From Verrucomicrobiales bacterium (GTDB lineage: Bacteria; Verrucomicrobiota; Verrucomicrobiia; Limisphaerales; UBA9464), in the NCBI GenBank assembly GCA_003445095.1, contig DLVS01000524.1, positions 1 to 7,733 of the forward strand: a DNA stretch of 7,733 nucleotides, read 5' to 3'. Shown piece after piece: positions 1-5,983 of this stretch. The notes beneath the pieces are model-generated. The model was given only the letters and a program-made list of their open reading frames with translations. It searched no databases and had not been told where the DNA came from. Numbering within the stretch: the first letter of the stretch is position 1; the number at the start of each line of letters is the position of its first letter. A program made the translations under genes and the position numbers.

Positions 1-44
1 TCAACCGCCGAGATGAGGGTGGTTTCAGACGGCATATTAGGAAG

Positions 45-67
45 GCGGCGCCGTTTCGGGGTGCCGC
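45..67. repeat. 8-bp stem-loop
   Basis: GCGGCGCC at 45-52 pairs with GGTGCCGC at 60-67, with one G-U wobble and a 7-base loop (GTTTCGG). No T-run follows, so it is not a standard intrinsic terminator. It could be a dispersed REP-like element or a structure at the end of an upstream gene. The pairing is seen directly; the role is not known. Confidence 0.45.
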
Positions 68-166
68 ACCAAGCTGGACATACTAACGATATCGAGGGTT
101 CCTGCCCAGCGTTCAGTCATTAGGATCTTGGAGTCTCGGAGTCGGGCGCATCCGAGGTTGTTGGTG

Positions 167-276
167 GAGGCGCTGCTCCAGCGGAGCCTCGCGGTTCCTG
201 GCCTGCGGAAGCATTCCGCCAGGATCGCCTCGCGAACGTGCTGTTTCCCTTCCGAGTAGCGGGAAAGACATCCCGC
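167..276. repeat. Cluster of three consecutive hairpins
   Basis: Three inverted repeats follow one another. The first has GAGGC (167-171) pairing with GCCTC (186-190), around an inner GCTG (172-175)/CAGC (179-182). The second has GCGGAA (205-210) pairing with TTCCGC (214-219) around a 3-base loop, extended by CCTG (197-200)/CAGG (220-223). The third has GCGGGA (259-264) pairing with TCCCGC (271-276) around a 6-base loop. The motif GCCTCGCG also occurs twice (186-193 and 227-234). This is typical of REP-type or other dispersed palindromic intergenic repeats, but only one copy is visible so that class is inferred. A structured leader for the gene at 336 is the alternative. Confidence 0.5.
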
Positions 277-335
277 AGGAGCGGCCCGAGAAACGAAGTA
301 CTGACCTACGCCTGGTCGCAGGTTTTGACCGCTGC

Positions 336-2624
336 GTGATTTTCCACCAGCGTCGGCGCGTGAGAAGGGTTCTCCTTGGTTTCCTCGCCACTAGCCTAGC
401 CCTGTGTTCGCTGGCGTCGACGCTGGATGATTTTATTGCAGCGGCCCACCAGAAACACGGCGAGCCCGGGGAACGTGCGGCGCGCTTTCTGGTCGACCAC
501 ATGCCGCCCGCTGATCGGGAAACACTCTCGGCCGAGTTCCTCTTGGACAACCTCGACCTCGCATTCCAAGCGCGCGCGGAATTTCCCTGGGCCAGCGCAG
601 TTCCAGAGGAGATTTTCCACAACGACGTTCTCCCTTACGCCGTGTTCGACGAGACCCGTGATCCTTGGCGGCGAGAGTTGTATCAATTGGTGCGAGACGT
701 GGTGAAAGACGCGAAAACTGCTTCCCAGGCTGCCCAGTCGCTTAATCGTCACGTGTTCAACCTCGTTAAGGTCCACTACAACACCGGACGAAAACGTCCG
801 AATCAGAGTCTCAAGGAATCGGCAGCACTTGGGAAAGCCACGTGCACTGGGTTGGCTATCATCCTAGTCGAAGCGTGCCGAGCGGTGGGCGTTCCGGCGC
901 GAGCCGTCGGCACGCCTCTCTGGGCGAATGAGCGTGGCAATCACACGTGGGTAGAAATTTGGGACGGCGACTGGCACTTCACCGGCGCCGACGAATACGA
1001 CGCAGCGGGTTTGGATCGCGGTTGGTTCGTCGGCGATGCCGCCCAAGCCAAGGCCGACGTTCGCCGACACGCCATTTTCGCTACCTCATGGAAGAGGGAC
1101 GGACTGACGTTCCCCATGGTCTGGGCGCGGACCAACGATTCCGTGGCCGCCGTCAACGTCACTTGGCGCTACGCCAAGGAAGTGGCGGCCGATACCGAGT
1201 CCTCACGTCTGGGCGTTCGGCTATGGGATCAACCAGGCGGAACTCGGCTCTCCGCCAAAGTCTGTGTCTTGGATGGGGTCCGGCGCACGTGTGCGCTTGC
1301 GGATACCAAGGCGGGCACCGCCGACCTCAACGATATGCCGCGCTTCGCCTTGAAAGCCGGAACGCAAGGGTGGCTCCGGTTCACGGTGGGAAACGAAATT
1401 CGCGAATTGCCATTCGGGCCACTAGCCGTCGGTGATCCTACGATCGATGCCAGTTGGGCCGACCTAGCGCCCGCGTCGCCGAGGCTCGATGCAATCCGGG
1501 AGTGGCTCGATCTACCGGTTGACGAACGCCCGGTAGAGGCACCGGCGTTGAAGATGCCGTTGACTCGGACCGACGCCGAGCGTGCGGTCCAGATGATCGG
1601 AGCTGATCGGCTTGCCCGACTCGCCTCCGAGCGAAGGGAAGAAATGGGGAAGCTCTCGATCACCGAAAATGGTAAAACGCTCCGGTGGCTGGAAAAAGAG
1701 TTTGGCGACGTTCCGGTGGGCGGGCGCAGCTTGTGGATTTCGATGCATGGCGGCGGCAACGCGCCGGTAGCGGTGAACGACAAACAATGGACGAACCAGA
1801 GTAAACTCTACGAATTGGCCGAAGGGATCTATGTTGCCCCGCGTGCCCCGACGGACACCTGGAACCTTTGGCACGAAAGCCACATCGATCCGCTCTTCCA
1901 ACGTTTGATTGACGATTACGTGGCCGCGCGAGGCGTGAATCCCAACAAGGTTTATTTGATGGGTTACTCGGCAGGAGGCGATGGCGTGTGGCAGTTGGCT
2001 CCCCGTATGGCTGATCGTTTTGCCGCTGCCGCCATGATGGCGGGGCACCCCAACGAAGCTTCCTTGCTTGGACTCCGCGATCTGCCGTTTGCCATTTTCA
2101 TGGGTGGCGACGACAGCGCCTACAACCGCAACAAGGTGGCGGCCGAACGAGGTGCCGAGCTGGACCTACTCGAGAAGGATGATCCCGGCGGCTATGTGCA
2201 CCTGGTACGACTGTATGACGGCCAGGGCCATTGGATGAATAGAAGGGATGCTGAGGCGCTCCCGTGGATGGCTCAATTTCAACGCAATCCCTGGCCCAAG
2301 AAGGTGGTCTGGCAACAGGATGACGTCGTGCACCGACGCTTCTACTGGCTGCAGCTTCCCGATGATGCGCCAATCAAGGACAGGCAAAGAATCGTCGCCG
2401 CCATCGACGGGCACGTGATCCGACTCGAAGGCGATGTGCCATCCACGATCCGGTTGCGATTGTCGGACCAATTGATCGACCTCGATCAGCCGCTGTCAGT
2501 TTTGGTCAATGGCCAAGAAGTTTTCTCCGGCAAGGTTTCGCGGCAGGCTACCGCAATCCTTTCCTCACTTACCGACCGCGCCGATATCAGCTCGACGGCC
2601 ACTGCTTTGGTTGGCTGGAACTGA
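336..2624 (+). CDS. Secreted transglutaminase-like / alpha-beta hydrolase fusion protein
   Basis: This 762-residue protein is probably exported. Basic residues (RRRVRR, 6-11) precede a hydrophobic stretch (12-27), with likely signal peptidase cleavage near residues 27-28. Residues ~130-225 resemble a transglutaminase core: a cysteine in GKATCTG (C170), a histidine in GNHTWVEIWDG (H203) and an aspartate in TGADE (D219) form the expected Cys-His-Asp triad, and CRAVGVPARAVG is typical of the fold. Residues ~460-650 form a serine hydrolase of the PHB-depolymerase/carboxylesterase type: oxyanion-loop MHGGGN (470-475), nucleophile elbow GYSAGG with S545, a probable acid at D592 or D593, and H632 in GQGHW. 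Residues ~655-760 look like a beta-rich C-terminal domain. The GTG at 336 gives the full signal peptide; a second in-frame GTG at 360 would give a shorter but still usable one. Neither has a clear Shine-Dalgarno. The substrate is unknown; protein or ester cleavage in the periplasm or outside is inferred. Confidence 0.85.
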   Translation: MIFHQRRRVRRVLLGFLATSLALCSLASTLDDFIAAAHQKHGEPGERAARFLVDHMPPADRETLSAEFLLDNLDLAFQARAEFPWASAVPEEIFHNDVLPYAVFDETRDPWRRELYQLVRDVVKDAKTASQAAQSLNRHVFNLVKVHYNTGRKRPNQSLKESAALGKATCTGLAIILVEACRAVGVPARAVGTPLWANERGNHTWVEIWDGDWHFTGADEYDAAGLDRGWFVGDAAQAKADVRRHAIFATSWKRDGLTFPMVWARTNDSVAAVNVTWRYAKEVAADTESSRLGVRLWDQPGGTRLSAKVCVLDGVRRTCALADTKAGTADLNDMPRFALKAGTQGWLRFTVGNEIRELPFGPLAVGDPTIDASWADLAPASPRLDAIREWLDLPVDERPVEAPALKMPLTRTDAERAVQMIGADRLARLASERREEMGKLSITENGKTLRWLEKEFGDVPVGGRSLWISMHGGGNAPVAVNDKQWTNQSKLYELAEGIYVAPRAPTDTWNLWHESHIDPLFQRLIDDYVAARGVNPNKVYLMGYSAGGDGVWQLAPRMADRFAAAAMMAGHPNEASLLGLRDLPFAIFMGGDDSAYNRNKVAAERGAELDLLEKDDPGGYVHLVRLYDGQGHWMNRRDAEALPWMAQFQRNPWPKKVVWQQDDVVHRRFYWLQLPDDAPIKDRQRIVAAIDGHVIRLEGDVPSTIRLRLSDQLIDLDQPLSVLVNGQEVFSGKVSRQATAILSSLTDRADISSTATALVGWN

Positions 2625-2631
2625 CTAGCTT

Positions 2632-3588
2632 ATGCTTCTTCCTGGTGATCTCGTTGTAATCCGTAGACCGTCCGAGATCCTCGCGACTTTAGATCGCGAA
2701 GGCACCCTGGACGGTTTGCCGTTCATGGCCGAAATGACCCAATATTGTGGTCAACGGTTCCGCGTTTTGCGGAGGCTGGAGAAGACTTGCTATGACGCTA
2801 GCCCGATGGAAATGCGCTCGTTCCAAGGTGGCGGTGTGGTCTTTCTAGAAGGGCTTCATTGCTCCGGAGACAACCACGGCGGGTGTCAGAAGGGCTGTTT
2901 GATCTTTTGGAAAGAAGCCTGGGTCCGGAAGTGCAGCGTCGAGTCCCCGGCGGACGACTTGACGCCCGGTGAAGTCGAGCCACTGCTGGCGCGCGCCAAG
3001 ACTACCGACGAGGGCGGCGGGTATTTTTGCCAGTCGACCGAAATGTTGCGAGCGACTCTCCCCCTTAGTCGGAATGGGCGGCTTCTGAGTTGTCTTCGCG
3101 ATGTTCAGGTAGGCACCTATAGCTGGCTGCAAATGTTGGGGAACATAATCTGGCCCACCCTCCGAAAGCTCAGGTATCGGCTCCGGGGAGAACAAATCCG
3201 CGGGACGCAAGTGCGCACGCCGGGGGAGGCTTTGAATCTCCAGCGCGGCGAGTGGGTAGAGGTCAAATCTTTAGAAGAGATTGTCCAGACACTCGACACG
3301 CATGGGAAAAATCGAGGATTGCATTTCTCCGAGGACATGGCTTGGGTCTGCGGAAAGCGATTTCAGGTCAGAGGACGGTTGGACCGCATGATCGTTGAAA
3401 GCACCGGGCAGATGCGAGCCTTGAGCAATACCGTGATTCTTGATGAGGTGCGCTGCCGTTGTCCGATGGCTCTGGGTGGTTGCCCGCGAGGTTTGTTTCA
3501 ATACTGGCGCGAGATCTGGCTAAAGCGAGTGCCCCCTGTTTCTTCGAGTCCCGATCCAAGCCAAAAGCCACGCGACAATGGGGGCTAA
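2632..3588 (+). CDS. Cysteine-rich protein with two copies of an unrecognised domain
   Basis: This 318-residue protein has no signal peptide or clear membrane segment. It contains one domain twice. Copy 1 is about residues 4-100 and copy 2 about 206-299. Shared features in order are GDLVVI/GEWVEV, an ILATLD/IVQTLD helix, a short GL-containing turn, YCGQRFRV (C39) / VCGKRFQV (C240), an MR followed by a hydrophobic strand, then GGCQKGCLIFWKEAWVRK / GGCPRGLFQYWREIWLKR. Cysteines are at 39, 53, 77, 85 and 89 in copy 1, and at 240, 275, 277 and 284 in copy 2, where the C53 and C89 equivalents are lost. The linker (101-205) adds C101, C133 and C154. I recall hypothetical bacterial proteins with a similar GGCxxGCLxFWKEAW ending but know no function. 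Metal binding is an inference. It starts seven bases after the hydrolase stop, so the two may be co-transcribed. No strong Shine-Dalgarno is seen. Confidence 0.8.
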   Translation: MLLPGDLVVIRRPSEILATLDREGTLDGLPFMAEMTQYCGQRFRVLRRLEKTCYDASPMEMRSFQGGGVVFLEGLHCSGDNHGGCQKGCLIFWKEAWVRKCSVESPADDLTPGEVEPLLARAKTTDEGGGYFCQSTEMLRATLPLSRNGRLLSCLRDVQVGTYSWLQMLGNIIWPTLRKLRYRLRGEQIRGTQVRTPGEALNLQRGEWVEVKSLEEIVQTLDTHGKNRGLHFSEDMAWVCGKRFQVRGRLDRMIVESTGQMRALSNTVILDEVRCRCPMALGGCPRGLFQYWREIWLKRVPPVSSSPDPSQKPRDNGG

Positions 3589-3678
3589 TATTTCCACGGC
3601 CCGAGACGCGAGGTTGCACCTCTAGCGATCCGTCCTTTGTTGCCGAATCGTTGCCAATTTCCCGACCAGTTCATCGCC

Positions 3679-3682
3679 AGGA
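3679..3682 (+). promoter_or_regulatory. Ribosome binding site for the JmjC-like fragment
   Basis: AGGA lies six bases before the ATG at 3689. This supports that start and suggests the N-terminal part of the gene was once, or still is, translated. Confidence 0.5.
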
Positions 3683-3688
3683 CTGATT

Positions 3689-4141
3689 ATGACTCTGAAC
3701 CAGGATGCGGAAATTCGCGCGCGACGGGCGACCGCCGAGGGGTCGTCGAAAGGGAAGATAGTGCCGAGGGTGAAAGGATTGAGCTCCGCCGAGTTCATGC
3801 GTGATTACGCCATCCCAGGAAAGCCGGCGGTGGTGGAAGGGGCTATCGATGGCTGGGAAGCACTTCGGAAGTGGACGCCCGAATTTTGGGTCGAACGCTA
3901 CGGTGAAAAGCGTGTGAGTGTTAGTGGCAAGAGCTATGCTTTGAAGGAGATTATTCGCTTGGCTCTCGACTCCACTCCGAGTTCACCGGCTCCGTATTAT
4001 CGAAACATCGTACTGCGCGCCAACTTTCCGGATTTGGTCCCGGACGTCGCTTTGATCCCAGAGGTCTGCCTGCCGAACTGGTCGCATAGCTGGCTCTTCG
4101 TCCCTCCTCGCTGGGCGACACCTTCAGCGGACCCCTTATGA
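3689..4141 (+). pseudogene. Truncated JmjC/cupin_8-like oxygenase, N-terminal part only
   Basis: The 150-residue product begins like a cupin-like JmjC protein, an Fe(II)/2-oxoglutarate oxygenase family. Residues ~31-145 include GKPAVVEGAIDGW (44-56), FWVERYGEKRVSV (66-78), the APYY of the middle strand (101-104) and FPDLVPDV (113-120), with a PPRW at 139-142. Family members usually run to about 280 residues or more, and the metal-binding HxD...H motif follows shortly after this point. Here the frame runs out eight residues after the RW. The next 150 bases, read in the other frames, show no recognisable continuation. The missing active site points to a deletion or other truncation near 4115-4145. 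A shortened protein that is still made cannot be excluded, because the start has a good Shine-Dalgarno. The 100-base gap before it contains only a small hairpin (GAGGT 3610-3614 with ACCTC 3618-3622). Confidence 0.65.
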
Positions 4142-4199
4142 GCTAGGGCATGCTCCTGGCCCGGTGATTGGGGCCTGACCAGACCAAACATCCTGAAAA

Positions 4200-4221
4200 G
4201 AGGGCTTGCGCTGTGGCCCTC
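4200..4221. terminator. Possible hairpin terminator or rpsP leader stem-loop
   Basis: GAGGGC (4200-4205) pairs perfectly with GCCCTC (4216-4221) around a 10-base loop. It sits between the truncated JmjC gene and rpsP. The nearest T-rich stretches (TTTT at 4231-4234 and a T5 run ending near 4247) are too far away for a classical intrinsic terminator, so it may instead belong to the rpsP operon leader. No convincing -10/-35 promoter pair was found in 4142-4292, although the operon promoter probably lies there. Confidence 0.3.
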
Positions 4222-4292
4222 CACTCGGCATTTTGCGCGTTCCTTTTTAGGGAAAACCGCCGGCCTCGGGTCGGCTTGAAACGCACACGCTT

Positions 4293-4562
4293 ATGGCAGT
4301 AAAGATTCGATTGAAACGCGTCGGCGCCAAGAATAGTCCGATTTTCCGCGTGGTCGTGGCCGATGGCCGCAGTCCGCGGGACGGAAAGTTCTTGGAAGAG
4401 ATCGGCACCTACCAACCGCTCAAGAAGGGTGACAACGTTACTCTCGACCTTGAGCGGGCGAAGTATTGGATGAGCGTCGGTGCCCAGCCCAGTGACACGG
4501 TCGCGAGCATGATCCGCAAGAAGGTTCGCACCGCGCCAGCATCAGCACCCGCGGTCGCCTGA
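4293..4562 (+). CDS. rpsP: Small ribosomal subunit protein S16
   Basis: S16 is a small-subunit protein that binds 16S rRNA and is needed for 30S assembly. The 89-residue product has the usual length and hallmark sequence: an N-terminal [20 protein letters not shown], then [21 protein letters not shown], and [20 protein letters not shown] towards the end. The alanine/proline-rich tail (about residues 80-89) is a variable extension. It is the first gene of the four-gene operon with khpA, trmD and rplS, the same place it holds in the classical trmD operon. There is no Shine-Dalgarno at normal spacing before the ATG at 4293; the N-terminus fits the family, so the start is secure. Confidence 0.97.
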   Translation: MAVKIRLKRVGAKNSPIFRVVVADGRSPRDGKFLEEIGTYQPLKKGDNVTLDLERAKYWMSVGAQPSDTVASMIRKKVRTAPASAPAVA

Positions 4563-4586
4563 GGTCACCAACTCGCCCGTCCTTCA

Positions 4587-4820
4587 GTGAAAGCTTTCAT
4601 CGAGTTCGTGGCGAAGCACCTGGTCGACCATCCCGACGAAGTCCGGGTGGAGGCGGAGGAGCGTAATGGGCTGACGGCTTACCGGTTGTATCTCGCTCGG
4701 GGAGAAGTGGGCAAGTTGATCGGGCGCCGCGGCACCACGATTCAAGCCATCCGTTCCGTGATGCAGGTGGGTGCCCAGAAGACTGGCGTCCGCTGCACCT
4801 TGGATCTGGCCGACGAGTAG
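4587..4820 (+). CDS. khpA: KH-domain RNA-binding protein KhpA (YlqC family)
   Basis: KhpA is a small RNA-binding protein that in other bacteria works with KhpB and affects cell envelope growth, division or sRNA/mRNA metabolism. The 77-residue product is a single KH domain of normal family length. It begins with KAFIEFVAKHLVDHPDEVRV, has the GXXG loop as GRRG at residues 46-49 (in GKLIGRRG), followed by the helix TTIQAIRSVMQVGAQKTG. The GTG at 4587 is the only start giving the conserved N-terminus. No Shine-Dalgarno lies just before it; a GAGGT at 4561-4565 overlapping the rpsP stop is too far upstream. It lies 24 bases after rpsP and 41 before trmD, in the slot where it commonly precedes rimM. 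Confidence 0.93.
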   Translation: MKAFIEFVAKHLVDHPDEVRVEAEERNGLTAYRLYLARGEVGKLIGRRGTTIQAIRSVMQVGAQKTGVRCTLDLADE

Positions 4821-4824
4821 GCAC

Positions 4825-4861
4825 CGGCTCGCGCGGGCAGACAGGACCGCGCGCCTCGCCG
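4825..4861 (+). promoter_or_regulatory. GC-rich hairpin abutting the trmD start codon
   Basis: CGCGCGG (4830-4836) pairs perfectly with CCGCGCG (4847-4853) around a 10-base loop. An outer CGGC (4825-4828)/GCCG (4858-4861) can extend the stem across a small internal loop. The structure fills almost all of the khpA-trmD gap and its last base touches the ATG at 4862. The only Shine-Dalgarno-like sequence in the gap, AGGA at 4843-4846, is in the loop. In E. coli the trmD operon is known to make far less TrmD than S16 and L19 through translational control, so a role in lowering trmD translation is plausible, but it is inferred. Confidence 0.55.
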
Positions 4862-5566
4862 ATGAAAATCGATGTTCTGACCCTGTTCCCGGCAATGTTC
4901 GCGGGACCGCTGGATGAAAGCATCCTTAAGCGGGCGCGACAGTCGGGGCTCCTCGATTTGAGGATTCATAATTTGCGGGCGTGGACGCATGACCGTCACA
5001 AGACGGTGGACGACACGCCCTACGGTGGCGGGCCAGGAATGGTCCTGAAACCGGAACCGATCTTTGAAGCAGTTACAGCCCTTAAAGCCGAACGTGGCGC
5101 GGGATTGAAGGTGATTCTCACCTCCCCGAGCGGCCGCTTGTTTACTCAAGCCGTCGCGCGTGAATTCGCCGCCACCGAAGGTTTCCTGCTGATTTGCGGG
5201 AGCTATGAGGGCTACGACGAACGGGTGCGCGAGCGCCTGGTGGATGAAACGCTCAGTATCGGCGATTTCGTGCTCACCAATGGGAATCTTCCCGCAATGG
5301 TGATCATCGACGCCGTCGCCCGGCTGTTGCCGGGTGTATTGGGTGATGATGCCAGTAGCGCGGATGAGTCGTTCAGCCACGGGCTGCTCGAATACCCGCA
5401 TTACACTCGCCCGGCCGAGTTCCAGGGCGCACGAGTACCCGAGATTTTGCAGTCCGGCAACCACGCCGCCATTCAACGATGGCGACAAGCCCAGGCGATG
5501 AAGCGAACCTTCGAATGCCGGCCGGAATTGTGGAACGAGTTACGGTGGGTGCGGCCCACCCAGTAG
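4862..5566 (+). CDS. trmD: tRNA (guanine-37-N1)-methyltransferase
   Basis: TrmD uses S-adenosylmethionine to methylate G37 next to the anticodon of certain tRNAs, preventing +1 frameshifting. It acts as a cytosolic homodimer of the trefoil-knot SPOUT class. The 234-residue product is normal in length. It shows the start MKIDVLTLFPAMF, DDTPYGGGPGMV (50-61), the knot motifs ICGSYEGYDERV (111-122) and IGDFVLTNGNLPAM (133-146), R154, and the C-terminal GLLEYPHYTRP (174-184) and SGNHAAIQRWR (198-208). At position 169, where H. influenzae TrmD has a functionally important aspartate, there is glutamate. The TNGN loop (139-142) differs from the SGGE of E. coli. As I recall, both kinds of change occur in other phyla. 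No Shine-Dalgarno at normal spacing; a hairpin precedes the start. Confidence 0.97.
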   Translation: MKIDVLTLFPAMFAGPLDESILKRARQSGLLDLRIHNLRAWTHDRHKTVDDTPYGGGPGMVLKPEPIFEAVTALKAERGAGLKVILTSPSGRLFTQAVAREFAATEGFLLICGSYEGYDERVRERLVDETLSIGDFVLTNGNLPAMVIIDAVARLLPGVLGDDASSADESFSHGLLEYPHYTRPAEFQGARVPEILQSGNHAAIQRWRQAQAMKRTFECRPELWNELRWVRPTQ

Positions 5567-5578
5567 ATTTAATACCAG

Positions 5579-5584
5579 AAGGAG
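5579..5584 (+). promoter_or_regulatory. Strong ribosome binding site of rplS
   Basis: AAGGAG lies six bases before the ATG of rplS. It is the only textbook Shine-Dalgarno in the four-gene operon and fits a high translation rate for L19 compared with TrmD. Confidence 0.85.
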
Positions 5585-5590
5585 TTTGCC

Positions 5591-5962
5591 ATGAACAAAG
5601 GTGCATTGTTTGACAAGATTGAGTCCGAGCAATTCCGCAAGGAGCCGGCCAAGTTCAACGTGGGCGATAGCGTCCGCGTCCATACCAAGGTCGTCGAAGG
5701 CGACAAGGAACGGATCCAGGTTTTTGCGGGTGTCGTCATCGGCGTACGCGGTCGTGGACTGAACCAGACCTTTACCGTCCGACGAATCAGTTACGGCGAA
5801 GGCGTGGAACGAATTTTTCCGACCCATTCACCTCGGGTGGAGAAGGTCGAAGTCGAGCGCGAAGGAAAAGTGCGCCGCGGCAAGCTAACCTATTTGCGCG
5901 GCCGCATCGGCAAAGGCGCTATGGCGGTTAAGGACAAAGATTTGGTCGCGGGAGCGAAGTAG
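5591..5962 (+). CDS. rplS: Large ribosomal subunit protein L19
   Basis: L19 lies at the 30S-50S interface of the ribosome. The 123-residue product is close to the usual ~115. It has the conserved [20 protein letters not shown] segment, the [20 protein letters not shown] core, then [20 protein letters not shown] and the C-terminal [15 protein letters not shown]. The last dozen or so residues form a slight extension. It is the last gene of the operon, 24 bases after trmD. It converges on the minus-strand mlaD gene, whose stop is only 21 bases away. Confidence 0.97.
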   Translation: MNKGALFDKIESEQFRKEPAKFNVGDSVRVHTKVVEGDKERIQVFAGVVIGVRGRGLNQTFTVRRISYGEGVERIFPTHSPRVEKVEVEREGKVRRGKLTYLRGRIGKGAMAVKDKDLVAGAK

Positions 5963-5981
5963 CTGCGCGGTGCGGTCGCAG
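5963..5981. terminator. Weak hairpin between the convergent rplS and mlaD genes
   Basis: CTGCG (5963-5967) can pair with CGCAG (5977-5981) around a 9-base loop. It sits between the two stop codons. Downstream on the + strand is CTCAAAAT rather than a T-run, so it is a poor intrinsic terminator. Termination may depend on Rho or occur inside the opposing gene. Confidence 0.25.
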
Positions 5982-5983
5982 GC

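Larger units (their letters stand above)
1..335. other. Intergenic region without a convincing gene, rich in inverted repeats
   Basis: No reading frame here looks like a protein. Two + strand frames are open from the left edge: frame 1 to the TAG at 121-123 and frame 3 to the TAA at 84-86. Either could be the last codons of an upstream gene, but both give arginine-rich, low-quality sequence. An open minus-strand frame covering 113-622 lies mostly opposite the secreted hydrolase gene and looks like its shadow. The notable content is a set of perfect or near-perfect hairpins, listed separately. No clear promoter for the gene at 336 was recognised. Confidence 0.6.

Noticed and set aside
45..276. 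CRISPR array or intrinsic terminators in the left hairpin region
   Set aside because: The hairpins differ in sequence, are not regularly spaced direct repeats, and have no following T-runs.
113..622. A 169-codon minus-strand frame crossing the left intergenic region
   Set aside because: The product is arginine- and serine-rich with no family features, and half of it overlaps the well-supported hydrolase gene.
4222..4292. A sigma-70 promoter for rpsP around TTGCGC and the T-rich stretch
   Set aside because: No -10 box at acceptable spacing could be matched; a promoter is expected here but not visible.
5140..5270. Non-canonical TNGN loop in TrmD as a sign of altered function
   Set aside because: Similar VLTNG loops are familiar from TrmD proteins of several phyla, so it is probably lineage variation.
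4742..5488. A 248-codon open frame on the - strand
   Set aside because: It is antisense to trmD and khpA, both firmly identified. High GC content makes long shadow frames common.
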